Source: CAZXMB01 sp964641715 (lineage in GTDB: Bacteria > Desulfobacterota > BSN033 > UBA1163). Taken from it: a stretch of DNA of 17,926 bases. The DNA is taken from positions 1 through 17,926 of the forward strand of contig CAZXMB010000052.1 of the NCBI GenBank assembly GCA_964641715.1. Direction: 5' to 3'. Positions 7,168 through 14,403 of the stretch are shown one piece after another. Below the pieces are notes generated by a model. It was not told the origin of the DNA. It searched no databases and was given only the letters and a program-made list of their open reading frames with translations. Position numbers and translations under genes: made by a program. How positions within the stretch are numbered: position 1 is the first letter of the stretch; the number at the start of each line of letters is the position of its first letter.

Positions 7168-7598
7168 TCATCTCACCTCCTTCCATTCAATTTTTATAAA
7201 TTGGATAGCAAGTCCCATGCCAATATTTAAAATTTTTAATTTTTATTGAATGTTTTTTTAAATCTTCAAGATTTTTAAGAGGTTAAGAATTTTGAAAAAG
7301 TGTGTAGCGTGAGATATCATAAAACGGAGGTTTGGATATGAGACCCGGGAAGAGGAAAGGTTTGTCGAAGGGGAGAGGAAATAGAGGGTCCCATTTTAAT
7401 TTCAATTTGGAATGGAAACTTGAAAATGATGGAGATTTGATATATTAAAGATAAACTTTTCGCATTAGAAAGAGGGGCGGAATGGATTCGACAATCTTGA
7501 CGGAGTTTTCGACAATTTTTACTTGAAAAAGATCAGGAGAAAATGTAGAAAAAGAACAGAAGTGGAAAACATTTTCCTTTTCCAAAAGGGGGAATCCG
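7168..7598. other. 431-bp divergent control region between ZraP-like gene and gdh
   Basis: This region contains no gene. It holds the sigma-54 promoter (annotated separately). A 15-bp odd palindrome AAATCTTCAAGATTT lies at 7260-7274, about 70 bases upstream of the predicted sigma-54 start. The octamer TTCGACAA occurs three times: inverted at 7362-7369, direct at 7487-7494 and 7508-7515. A GGAAAACATTTTCC hairpin lies at 7564-7577, just before the gdh Shine-Dalgarno. A weak sigma-70-like pair (TTGAAA 7420-7425, TATTAA 7443-7448, 17-bp spacer) could drive gdh. Binding sites for the NtrC-type regulator are expected here, but I cannot tell which of these repeats is one. Confidence 0.55.
7207..7223 (-). 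promoter_or_regulatory. Sigma-54 (-24/-12) promoter
   Basis: Read on the minus strand the sequence is TTGGCATGGGACTTGCT. It fits the family consensus TGGCAYG-N4-TTGCW at every fixed position, with the -24 GG and -12 GC correctly spaced. The predicted transcription start is near 7195-7197, giving a 5' leader of about 30 bases to the ATG at 7167. The same module encodes an NtrC-type activator with an intact GAFTGA loop, which sigma-54 promoters require. Confidence 0.85.
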
Positions 7599-8861
7599 AT
7601 GGTAGACGTGAGCAGAAAGATCAATCCCTTTGAGATGGCCAAGAAACAGATCGATATTGCTTCCGAATATCTGAATGCAGAACCGGGATTGTTGGAGAGG
7701 TTGAAGCAGACCAAGAGGGAGGTGATCGTCCATTTTCCTGTCAAGATGGATGATGGAAAGGTGAGAATATTTACAGGATATCGGGTCCAGCATGATGTGG
7801 CCAGAGGCCCGGCAAAGGGTGGGATCCGCTACCACCCGGATGTCGATCTGGATGAGGTGAGGGCTCTGGCGATGTGGATGACCTGGAAATCTGCGGTGGT
7901 CAATATCCCCTTCGGGGGAGCCAAGGGCGGTGTCCAATGTAATCCCAAAGGGATGTCTCCTCACGAAATTGAGAATCTGACCAGGAGGTTCACCTGGGAG
8001 ATTTCGTTCATGCTTGGCCCGGAGCAGGACATCCCTGCCCCGGATGTCTATACCAATCCCCAGGTGATGGCATGGATCATGGATACCTTCAGCATTCTGA
8101 AAGGTTATTCCGTTCCGGGTGTGGTCACAGGGAAACCGATTGAGCTGGGAGGTTCACTGGGAAGATTTGAAGCCACGGGGCGGGGGGTGGTGATCGCTTC
8201 ACTTGAGGCATTGAAGTATTTAAAGAAACCTGTGGAGGGGGCAAGGACCGCCATCCAGGGTTGCGGGAATGTGGGAGGGATTGCGGCTAAGCACTTCGAT
8301 CGTTTGGGGGCAAAGGTGATTGCGATCAGTGACTCGAAGGGAGGCCTCCATAATGAGAAGGGGCTGGATGTGAAGAGGGTGCTGGATTGTAAGTCGAGAT
8401 ACCAGTGTCTTATTTGTGATAAAAAGCAGGAGACAGAGATCACGAATGAGGAGCTATTGGAGCTGGATTGCGACATCCTTGTCCCTGCCGCGCTGGAGAA
8501 TCAGATTACCGAGAAGAATGGACCTCGCATCAAAGCCCGGATCATTGTGGAGGGGGCCAATGGTCCGACCACCCCAGGGGCGGATGAAATTTTAAATGAG
8601 AAGGGGGTCTTCATTGTCCCTGATATCCTGGCCAATGCGGGCGGAGTGACGGTCTCCTATTTCGAATGGGTTCAGAACCTGCAGGAACTGATCTGGAGCG
8701 AAGAGGAGGTTCTGGAACGTTTGACCCGGATCATGCAGAGAAGTTTCAGGAAGGTTCTTGAGATCTCCCTGTCGAAGAAGATTCCCACGAGAACAGCCGC
8801 ACTGGTTCTCGGAATCGGAAGAGTGGTGGAGGCGATCAAATTGAGGGGAATCTATCCGTAG
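7599..8861 (+). CDS. gdhA: Glutamate dehydrogenase (Glu/Leu/Phe/Val dehydrogenase family)
   Basis: 420 aa, the usual length of the hexameric small-subunit family. The N-terminal substrate domain shows the Lys residues that hold glutamate: K73 in GPAKGGIRYHP, K97 in MTWKSAV and catalytic K109 in PFGGAKGGV. D149 lies in PAPDVYT. The Rossmann domain starts at AIQGCGNVGGIAA (218-230); the glycine pattern is intact, with Cys222 where Phe is common (GFGNVG). The enzyme interconverts glutamate with 2-oxoglutarate and ammonium, using NAD or NADP; the cofactor is not decided here. A GGGGGAA-type Shine-Dalgarno precedes the ATG at 7599. Its place before an aminotransferase and an amino-acid importer suggests a catabolic role, regenerating 2-oxoglutarate for transamination. 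Leucine or phenylalanine dehydrogenases are related but shorter. Confidence 0.93.
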   Translation: MVDVSRKINPFEMAKKQIDIASEYLNAEPGLLERLKQTKREVIVHFPVKMDDGKVRIFTGYRVQHDVARGPAKGGIRYHPDVDLDEVRALAMWMTWKSAVVNIPFGGAKGGVQCNPKGMSPHEIENLTRRFTWEISFMLGPEQDIPAPDVYTNPQVMAWIMDTFSILKGYSVPGVVTGKPIELGGSLGRFEATGRGVVIASLEALKYLKKPVEGARTAIQGCGNVGGIAAKHFDRLGAKVIAISDSKGGLHNEKGLDVKRVLDCKSRYQCLICDKKQETEITNEELLELDCDILVPAALENQITEKNGPRIKARIIVEGANGPTTPGADEILNEKGVFIVPDILANAGGVTVSYFEWVQNLQELIWSEEEVLERLTRIMQRSFRKVLEISLSKKIPTRTAALVLGIGRVVEAIKLRGIYP

Positions 8862-8969
8862 TCTCCTCTGTCAGCTGTCATCCATCCATTGCCCATCGCC
8901 AGCGGTCCGTTTTTCATGACCTCCGGCTTCGGGCAACCTGCCGCTGACAATTTCTCCTTGAGGTGTTGA

Positions 8970-10322
8970 ATGGAATACCGTTATCCCGCTGGGAATGTTT
9001 TTTATCGAAAATTGGCAAGGGCTTACCCCCTGGTGACCCGAGGGGAAGGGATCTATCTCTATGATGAGGCTGGGAGACGCTATATTGACGGATCAGGAGG
9101 AGCGCTGGTGGTTGGGGTCGGGCACGGCCAAAAGGAAATCCTCCAGAAGATGATGGAGCAGATGGGCCAGGTCGGATATGTCCACGGGACCCAGTTCACA
9201 ACCCGCTCGATTGAGGCCTATGCAGAAGCCCTGGGAAAGATTCTTCCCCCTGGCCTGGATAAAATTTATTTTCTCTCAGGAGGTTCTGAGTCCATTGAAG
9301 CTTCTATTAAATTTGCAAGGCAATATTTTCTGGAGTCAGGTCAGCCTCAGAGGTGGCGCGTGGTTGCGAGATGGAACAGTTATCACGGGAATACGCTCGG
9401 AGCCCTTTCCCTCACCGGACGCCCCGGAGCGAGAAGACCTTACCTTCCTCTCCTGATCAATTTCCCCCATTTCCCGCCCCCCTATTGTTACCGATGTCCC
9501 TTTCATCTTTCCCCTCCGGGATGTGAATTGGAATGCGCGAAGGCACTGGAGAATGTGATTCAGATGGAAGGCCCTGAGACCATTTCAGCTGTTCTCCTGG
9601 AGCCCGTGGGAGGAGCGACCATCGGTGCCCTTGTCCCTCCCCCGGGATATCTCTCCCTGATCAAAGAGATCTGCGAGCGTTACAGGATTCTCCTGATCGA
9701 TGACGAGGTGATGGCCGGGATGGGGAGGACAGGAAAGTGGTTTGCCATTGAACACTGGTCCATCTCCCCGGATATCATGGTTCTGGGAAAGGGGATGAGC
9801 GGAGGTTATTTCCCGCTCTCTGCAATGGTCACAAAAGGGGAATTGATTGATCGATTGAAGGAGAGGGCAGGTGGATTTGTCCATGGCCATACCTTCTCCC
9901 ATCACCCTGTAGGGTGCGCGGTCGGGCTGGCGGTCATTGAATTCATCAAGGAGAGACAGCTTGTTGAGCAATGTGCCAAAAGAGGGGATTATCTTTTAAA
10001 GAGACTGGAGGAGATGAAGTCTTTCTCTTTCGTCGGCGATGTAAGAGGGAAGGGGCTGATGACGGCGATCGAATTTGTTAAGGACCAAAAGACCAAGGAG
10101 CCCTTTTCCCGTTCCCAGAGGGTTACGGAGAGGATCATCGACGAATCCTTTGAGAATGGCCTTGTCCTCTACCCCGGCACAGGGTTTGTGGACGGGGTTC
10201 ATGGGGATATGGTGATGATCGGGCCTCCGTTGATCATTGAGGAGTCGGAGATCGATGAGATCATCGGGATTCTGAAGAGGGTCTTTTCCCGGCTGGAGAG
10301 AGATCTGGGGGAAGGACTTTAG
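8970..10322 (+). CDS. Class III PLP-dependent aminotransferase
   Basis: 450 aa, full length for the class III (omega-amino acid/ornithine type) aminotransferases. The small-domain start (AYPLVTRGEGIYLYDEAGRRYID) and the phosphate-binding GGSESIE region (about 104-110) are visible. The DDEVMAGMGRTGKW motif has pyridine-binding D245, and the Schiff-base lysine K274 lies in LGKGMSGGYFPLSAM. A Cys-rich stretch at about 172-189 has C173, C176, C185 and C189 (PYCYRCPFHL, then CELEC). Class III enzymes act on terminal or alpha amino groups; the substrate cannot be read from sequence. It is 108 bp after gdhA and 113 bp before the importer genes. The Shine-Dalgarno is TGAGGTG (8959-8965). With glutamate dehydrogenase and the BKACE enzyme it suggests breakdown of an amino acid whose keto product is a beta-keto acid (inference). 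Confidence 0.92.
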   Translation: MEYRYPAGNVFYRKLARAYPLVTRGEGIYLYDEAGRRYIDGSGGALVVGVGHGQKEILQKMMEQMGQVGYVHGTQFTTRSIEAYAEALGKILPPGLDKIYFLSGGSESIEASIKFARQYFLESGQPQRWRVVARWNSYHGNTLGALSLTGRPGARRPYLPLLINFPHFPPPYCYRCPFHLSPPGCELECAKALENVIQMEGPETISAVLLEPVGGATIGALVPPPGYLSLIKEICERYRILLIDDEVMAGMGRTGKWFAIEHWSISPDIMVLGKGMSGGYFPLSAMVTKGELIDRLKERAGGFVHGHTFSHHPVGCAVGLAVIEFIKERQLVEQCAKRGDYLLKRLEEMKSFSFVGDVRGKGLMTAIEFVKDQKTKEPFSRSQRVTERIIDESFENGLVLYPGTGFVDGVHGDMVMIGPPLIIEESEIDEIIGILKRVFSRLERDLGEGL

Positions 10323-10435
10323 AAGGAAGGAGGTGGGGAGATCCGGATTTCGGAGTAGAAAAATTTAGTGAGTTTTTACCCAATCATTCGGGGCTAACAT
10401 TTTAACTTCTACGATTTTTCCAAGGAGGATTGAAG

Positions 10436-11617
10436 ATGAAACGATCGGTTCTTTCAGTCATGTTGGTGACGCTTTTTTTGATGGGATCCTGGGCATGGGC
10501 TCAGGACACGATCAAGGTCGGAGTGGTGGGGCCGAGGACCGGCCCTGCGGCCGCAACCGGAAAGGCCTTTGAAGAAGGCATTGCGATTGCCCTGGACCAT
10601 ATCAACGGAAAAGGGGGTGTCCTGGGCAAGAAGCTGGAAGTCATTTTTGAAGATACCGGCGGTGTCCCCGAGAAGGCGGCCTCGGCCTTTGAAAAATTGG
10701 CCACCCGGGACAAAGTTCCTATTGTTGTGGGAGAGAGCCATTCCTCCTCCGCCCTCGCAGAGATCGAAGTGGCCAACCGTTACAGGGTTCCCTTTATCAT
10801 CTGTGAGGCCTGGCATGATGATATTACGAAGAAGAATTATAAATGGGTCTTTCGTGCAGGGCCGGTGAACAGCGGAGTGGTTGATTTCTATATTGCCCCC
10901 TTTGTGAAGGCGAGCGGGTTCAAGAAGGTGGCCATTGTCCGGGAAAATTCGGACTGGGGGGTAGGTATTGCCGAGCGGTCGGAGACCAATCTTAAAAATT
11001 TGGGAATCCCCTTTCTCACCCTGAAAGTCGAACGGGAAAGCAAAGACTTTTATACCGAATTGACGAAGATCAAGGCCGAGAACCCGGATATCATCCTTGC
11101 TTATATCTATGGGACAGGGCTCCATTTCTTCGTGGCACAGGCCAATGAGGTCGGCCTCAGCCCAAAATGTCTGATCCTCGATGGAGCAGGCCCTCCAAGC
11201 CTCTGGGATACTTTCTGGAAGAATGTGGGCAAGGCCGGAGAATCAGAACTCTTCATGTCAAGCATGCATGAGAAGGTTCATCTCACACCGACCAGCCGTA
11301 AGTTCTGGGACGATTACAAAAAGAAATACGGAAAGGATCCCACCGATTATAAGACCCGTTCGATCTACAATGTGGTACTGATTGCCGCCGATGCGATCAA
11401 CCGGGCCAAATCACCCGGCAATGAGGCCATCGTTTCCACATTGGAGAAGACGAACCTCGAAGTGACCACAGGGATCGTCAAATTCGGATTGAAGCAGGGG
11501 AGCTATGAGTATCATCAATGGATGCCTCCCATGCTGATTGTCCAGTGGCAGGATCAAAAACAGGTGGTGGTCTTTCCGAAAGAAGCCGCCACCGGCTCTC
11601 TGAAGAAAGGTAAATAA
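10436..11617 (+). CDS. LivJ-type periplasmic amino-acid-binding protein
   Basis: 393 aa. A signal peptide (1-22, ending AWA/Q) precedes the mature start DTIKVGVVGPRTGPAAATGKAFEEGI, the classic opening of type I (Peripla_BP_6/LivJ) binding proteins. GGVLGKKLEVIFEDTGGVPEKAASAFEKL and the VVGESHSSSAL segment (ligand-cleft loop) follow. A TTG at 10430 would add two residues. AAGGAGG at 10422-10428, seven bases before the ATG at 10436, decides the start. This is the specificity component of the importer encoded just downstream. Binding proteins of this family carry branched-chain and other amino acids, amides, urea or aromatic acids, so leucine specificity should not be assumed. A hairpin follows the gene. 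Confidence 0.92.
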   Translation: MKRSVLSVMLVTLFLMGSWAWAQDTIKVGVVGPRTGPAAATGKAFEEGIAIALDHINGKGGVLGKKLEVIFEDTGGVPEKAASAFEKLATRDKVPIVVGESHSSSALAEIEVANRYRVPFIICEAWHDDITKKNYKWVFRAGPVNSGVVDFYIAPFVKASGFKKVAIVRENSDWGVGIAERSETNLKNLGIPFLTLKVERESKDFYTELTKIKAENPDIILAYIYGTGLHFFVAQANEVGLSPKCLILDGAGPPSLWDTFWKNVGKAGESELFMSSMHEKVHLTPTSRKFWDDYKKKYGKDPTDYKTRSIYNVVLIAADAINRAKSPGNEAIVSTLEKTNLEVTTGIVKFGLKQGSYEYHQWMPPMLIVQWQDQKQVVVFPKEAATGSLKKGK

Positions 11618-11658
11618 AGGTAAATGGATGAAATCCCTTTCCCTCTCCCTTTAGGGAC

Positions 11659-11700
11659 TGTGTCGCAATCACTATTTTGTCATTGCGACACAATCTTTTA
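11659..11700 (+). terminator. Hairpin attenuator or terminator between LivJ and LivH genes
   Basis: A perfect 11-bp stem (TGTGTCGCAAT at 11659-11669, ATTGCGACACA at 11682-11692) and a 12-base loop, followed by ATCTTTTA. The T-run is short, so partial termination is more likely than complete. It would allow more binding protein than membrane components, as is common in such operons. The ATTGCGA core is shared with the palindromic repeats at 1709-1801 and 2685-2760, so it may be a relic of that repeat family. Confidence 0.55.
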
Positions 11701-11736
11701 TGGGGGAGGGAAGAGGTGAGGGGTGAAGGATAAAGG

Positions 11737-12600
11737 ATGTCTCAGTTCCTGATGTATCTTACGAATGGCATTGTCATTGGAGTGATCAATGCCATTTCAG
11801 CCATTGGAGTCTCTCTGATCGTAGGCATCATGAGGGTGGTCAATTTCGCCCATGGCGAGATTTACATCTTTGCGGGTTACTTCAGCTATCATCTGAGTGT
11901 TTCCCTCGGGATGCCTCCCCTTCTGGCCATGGTCCTCTCCGTCCTCTTCATCTTTCTCATCGGGATCGGGATGGAGAGGATCCTCATCCGGCCCACCTAT
12001 GGCGATGAGATGTACTCCCTGATCATCACCTTTGTCCTCTCCATTGTCCTTCAGAATGCCGCCCTCCTGATCTTCGGACCCTATCCCAATAAACCGCCCA
12101 ACCTTGTCAGTGGCGCAACCCACATGTTCGGTCTCTATCACTATGGAAATCAGAGGCTCCTCTCTTTCGTGATCTCCATCGGAATCCTTCTCTCCATCTT
12201 TTATTTAATCAAGACGACCTGGTTTGGAAAGAGCATCAGGGCTGTGTCACAGGACAGGGAAATGGCTTCGCTGGTGGGAGTGGACCATTTCCGGATCAAT
12301 ATGCTCTCCTTTGGTCTGGGTGCGGCTCTGGCTGGGGCCGCAGGGGTGCTGATCGCTCCCATCTTTCCGGTAACCCCGACGGGAAGTTCTGCCATCAGCC
12401 TGACCGCTTTTGTGGTTGTTGTCCTGGGAGGAATGGGATCGCTTAAGGGCTGTGTCGTCGGCGGGCTTGTCCTGGGGATTCTGGAGAACTTGGGGGCGGC
12501 TTACATTTCCACCATGTATCGAAATATCTTCGGCTTCATCGTCTTGATTTTAGTCCTGGTGCTCAGGCCCTGGGGACTCTTCGGGCAGAGGGCACAGTGA
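11737..12600 (+). CDS. LivH-type ABC importer permease
   Basis: 287 aa, hydrophobic throughout with about eight membrane segments. The N-terminal GIVIGVINAISAIGVSLIVGIMRVVNFAHGEIY is the LivH hallmark. The cytoplasmic coupling region reads IRAVSQDREMASLVGVDHFRINMLSFGLGAALAGAAGVL (about 165-205). The C-terminus ends in LVLVLRPWGLFGQ, typical of LivH. It forms half of the transmembrane channel with the LivM-type protein and takes substrate from the LivJ-type protein. The gene lies 119 bp after livJ, behind a hairpin. AAAGG upstream of the ATG is a modest Shine-Dalgarno. Confidence 0.93.
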   Translation: MSQFLMYLTNGIVIGVINAISAIGVSLIVGIMRVVNFAHGEIYIFAGYFSYHLSVSLGMPPLLAMVLSVLFIFLIGIGMERILIRPTYGDEMYSLIITFVLSIVLQNAALLIFGPYPNKPPNLVSGATHMFGLYHYGNQRLLSFVISIGILLSIFYLIKTTWFGKSIRAVSQDREMASLVGVDHFRINMLSFGLGAALAGAAGVLIAPIFPVTPTGSSAISLTAFVVVVLGGMGSLKGCVVGGLVLGILENLGAAYISTMYRNIFGFIVLILVLVLRPWGLFGQRAQ

Positions 12601-12736
12601 TCAGTGAACACCCCCTCCCTTTCCCTCCCCCTCGAGGGGGAGGTCGGTACGACTCGCAACCGAGGTTGGGGTGGGGGGACAAGAAGCCAGAAAGCAGTAG
12701 GCAGAAGGTGAAGGCAGAAGAAAGACTTAAAAGACA
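12601..12736. repeat. GC-rich palindromic spacer between permease genes
   Basis: This 136-bp spacer holds a perfect 20-bp palindrome at 12624-12643 (arm CCTCCCCCTC, no loop). It is flanked by pyrimidine-rich and then G-rich sequence (CCCTCCCTTTCCCTCC before, GGTTGGGGTGGGGGG after) that could also pair. No ORF or T-run is visible. Genes of one Liv operon are normally close together, so this looks like an inserted intergenic repeat. Confidence 0.6.
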
Positions 12737-13681
12737 ATGAACAATAAACGACAGACAACACATTTTAAAAGGCTCTGGCTCCCCATTCTCTTCATCCTGA
12801 TCGCCATCTTTCCACCTTTTTTCCTATCCCAGTACTGGCTTCATGTGATGATCATCAGCCTCTTCTATGTGATGATGGCCTCCTCCTGGAACCTCATCGC
12901 CGGGTTTACAGGCCAGGTCTCTTTTGCCCATGCCGCTTTTTCCGGTGTGGGGGCATACGCTTCAGGAATGTTGACCGTCTACCTCGGACTTCCCCCATGG
13001 CTGGGGATCCCGATCGGAATTGGAGTGGCTGCCCTTTTGGGGGTTGGCCTGGGCTACCTCTGCATCCGGATGGGGGGCATCTATCTTTCTCTGACGACCT
13101 TAGGATTTTCAGAGATATTGAGAATCATCATCACCAATGAGGATCAATGGACACGGGGAACGATGGGGCTTCAGACCCCTGGATTTTTTGCGGAGTATTC
13201 CAAGACCAGTTATTACTACCTCTTTCTGATTGTGACGGTCCTCCTTCTCATCCTGATCCATAAGATCATCCATTCGGAGATGGGGCTTACCTTCAGGGCG
13301 GTCCTCAATGATGAACTGGCCGCTTCCTCCTCCGGGATCAATACCATCCGGGTCCGGATCCTCGCCTTTACGATCTCAAGCGCCATGGCCGGTCTCGCAG
13401 GAGGGCTCTACGGTCATTACCTCATGTTGATCACACCCGATATCCCTTCACTCGGCCAGATGTTTCTGGTTCTGGCCATGGCGGTCATCGGAGGAATGGG
13501 GAGTTTTATCGGACCGATCATTGGCTCCTTCCTCCTGGAGATCCTCTCCGAGTATATCCGGGTCTATGGAGAGTATCATGTCCTTCTCTTCGGACTCATT
13601 GCTCTTGGCATGGCCCGGTTTGCGCCGGAGGGTGTGATGGGCCTGTGGAACAAAAAATGGGGGAAACGGTGGGCTTTTTGA
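12737..13681 (+). CDS. LivM-type ABC importer permease
   Basis: 314 aa with about eight to nine membrane segments. The LivM signature is clear: WNLIAGFTGQVSFAHAAFSGVGAYASG (about 53-79). The EAA-like coupling loop reads GLTFRAVLNDELAASSSGINTIRVRILAFTISSAMAGLAGGLYGHY (about 182-228). MAVIGGMGSFIGPIIGS follows, and the C-terminus ends RFAPEGVMGLW. It pairs with the LivH-type protein to form the membrane channel. The N-terminal region before the first membrane segment is basic and short. The Shine-Dalgarno is weak, possibly because the upstream spacer was invaded by a repeat. Its 3' end overlaps the next gene by about 25 bases, so the two should be translationally coupled. Confidence 0.93.
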   Translation: MNNKRQTTHFKRLWLPILFILIAIFPPFFLSQYWLHVMIISLFYVMMASSWNLIAGFTGQVSFAHAAFSGVGAYASGMLTVYLGLPPWLGIPIGIGVAALLGVGLGYLCIRMGGIYLSLTTLGFSEILRIIITNEDQWTRGTMGLQTPGFFAEYSKTSYYYLFLIVTVLLLILIHKIIHSEMGLTFRAVLNDELAASSSGINTIRVRILAFTISSAMAGLAGGLYGHYLMLITPDIPSLGQMFLVLAMAVIGGMGSFIGPIIGSFLLEILSEYIRVYGEYHVLLFGLIALGMARFAPEGVMGLWNKKWGKRWAF

Positions 13682-14403
13682 TCGAAGGGAAAAGGTTGAC
13701 CAAATCCTTTGGAGGGTTGAGGGCTGTCAGGGGGGTCGATTTTTATCTCAACGAGGGGGAGATCGCGGGCCTGATCGGTCCCAATGGAGCAGGAAAGACG
13801 ACCCTCTTCAATCTCATCAGCGGGGTCTATCATCCGGAAGAGGGCACCCTCACTTTTAATGGGAAGGAGATCAGCGCTCTGCGGTCTTTTGAGATCTCCC
13901 GTCTGGGCATTGCCAGGACCTTTCAGATTGTCCGGCCCTTCTTAAAGATGAGTTGTCTCGAAAATGTCCTCGTGGGCATTATTGGAAGAGGAGATCATCG
14001 CGAAGGAAAGGAGACGAAAGAGGAGGAAGCTGGAAGACTGCTCAGGTTTGTCGGTCTCGAAGGAAGCGAAGGGAAGACGGCAAACAATCTCACACTGATT
14101 GAGAAGAAGAGGCTGGAGATGGCCAGGGCCCTTGCGACCCGGCCCAGGCTCCTGCTTCTGGACGAAGTCTTGGCGGGTCTGAACCCCTCGGAGATCCTTC
14201 AGGCCCTTGAATTGATCGAGGTGATCCGGACTCAATTGAAAGTCACGGTCTTCTGGATCGAGCATGTCATGGGAGCCATCATGAAGGCCTCTGACCGGAT
14301 CATCGTTCTCGATCAGGGGGAGAAGATCAAAGAGGGAAAACCCCAGGAGATTGTCAATGATTTAAAAGTGATCGAGGCCTATTTGGGAGAATCAGATGCT
14401 TGA
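13657..14403 (+). CDS. LivG-type ABC importer ATPase
   Basis: 248 aa from the ATG at 13657. Walker A GPNGAGKT is at about 41-48, the Q-loop in RTFQIVRPF at about 90, Walker B LLLLDE at about 165-170, and the switch His in WIEHVMG at about 203. The signature segment reads NLTLIEKKRLEMARAL instead of the usual LSGGQ, a degenerate form that occurs in part of the LivG family. The start is uncertain: GTG at 13645 and GTG at 13669 are in frame, and all three overlap the end of livM. ATG is taken by default. With the LivF-type protein it powers import. Its stop overlaps the ATG of the next gene by eight bases. Confidence 0.92.
   Translation: MGETVGFLIEGKRLTKSFGGLRAVRGVDFYLNEGEIAGLIGPNGAGKTTLFNLISGVYHPEEGTLTFNGKEISALRSFEISRLGIARTFQIVRPFLKMSCLENVLVGIIGRGDHREGKETKEEEAGRLLRFVGLEGSEGKTANNLTLIEKKRLEMARALATRPRLLLLDEVLAGLNPSEILQALELIEVIRTQLKVTVFWIEHVMGAIMKASDRIIVLDQGEKIKEGKPQEIVNDLKVIEAYLGESDA

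Noticed and set aside
10454..11125. 223-codon antisense ORF under the binding-protein gene
   Set aside because: Shadow of a gene with a signal peptide and family motifs. High coding bias in one frame often opens the antisense frame.
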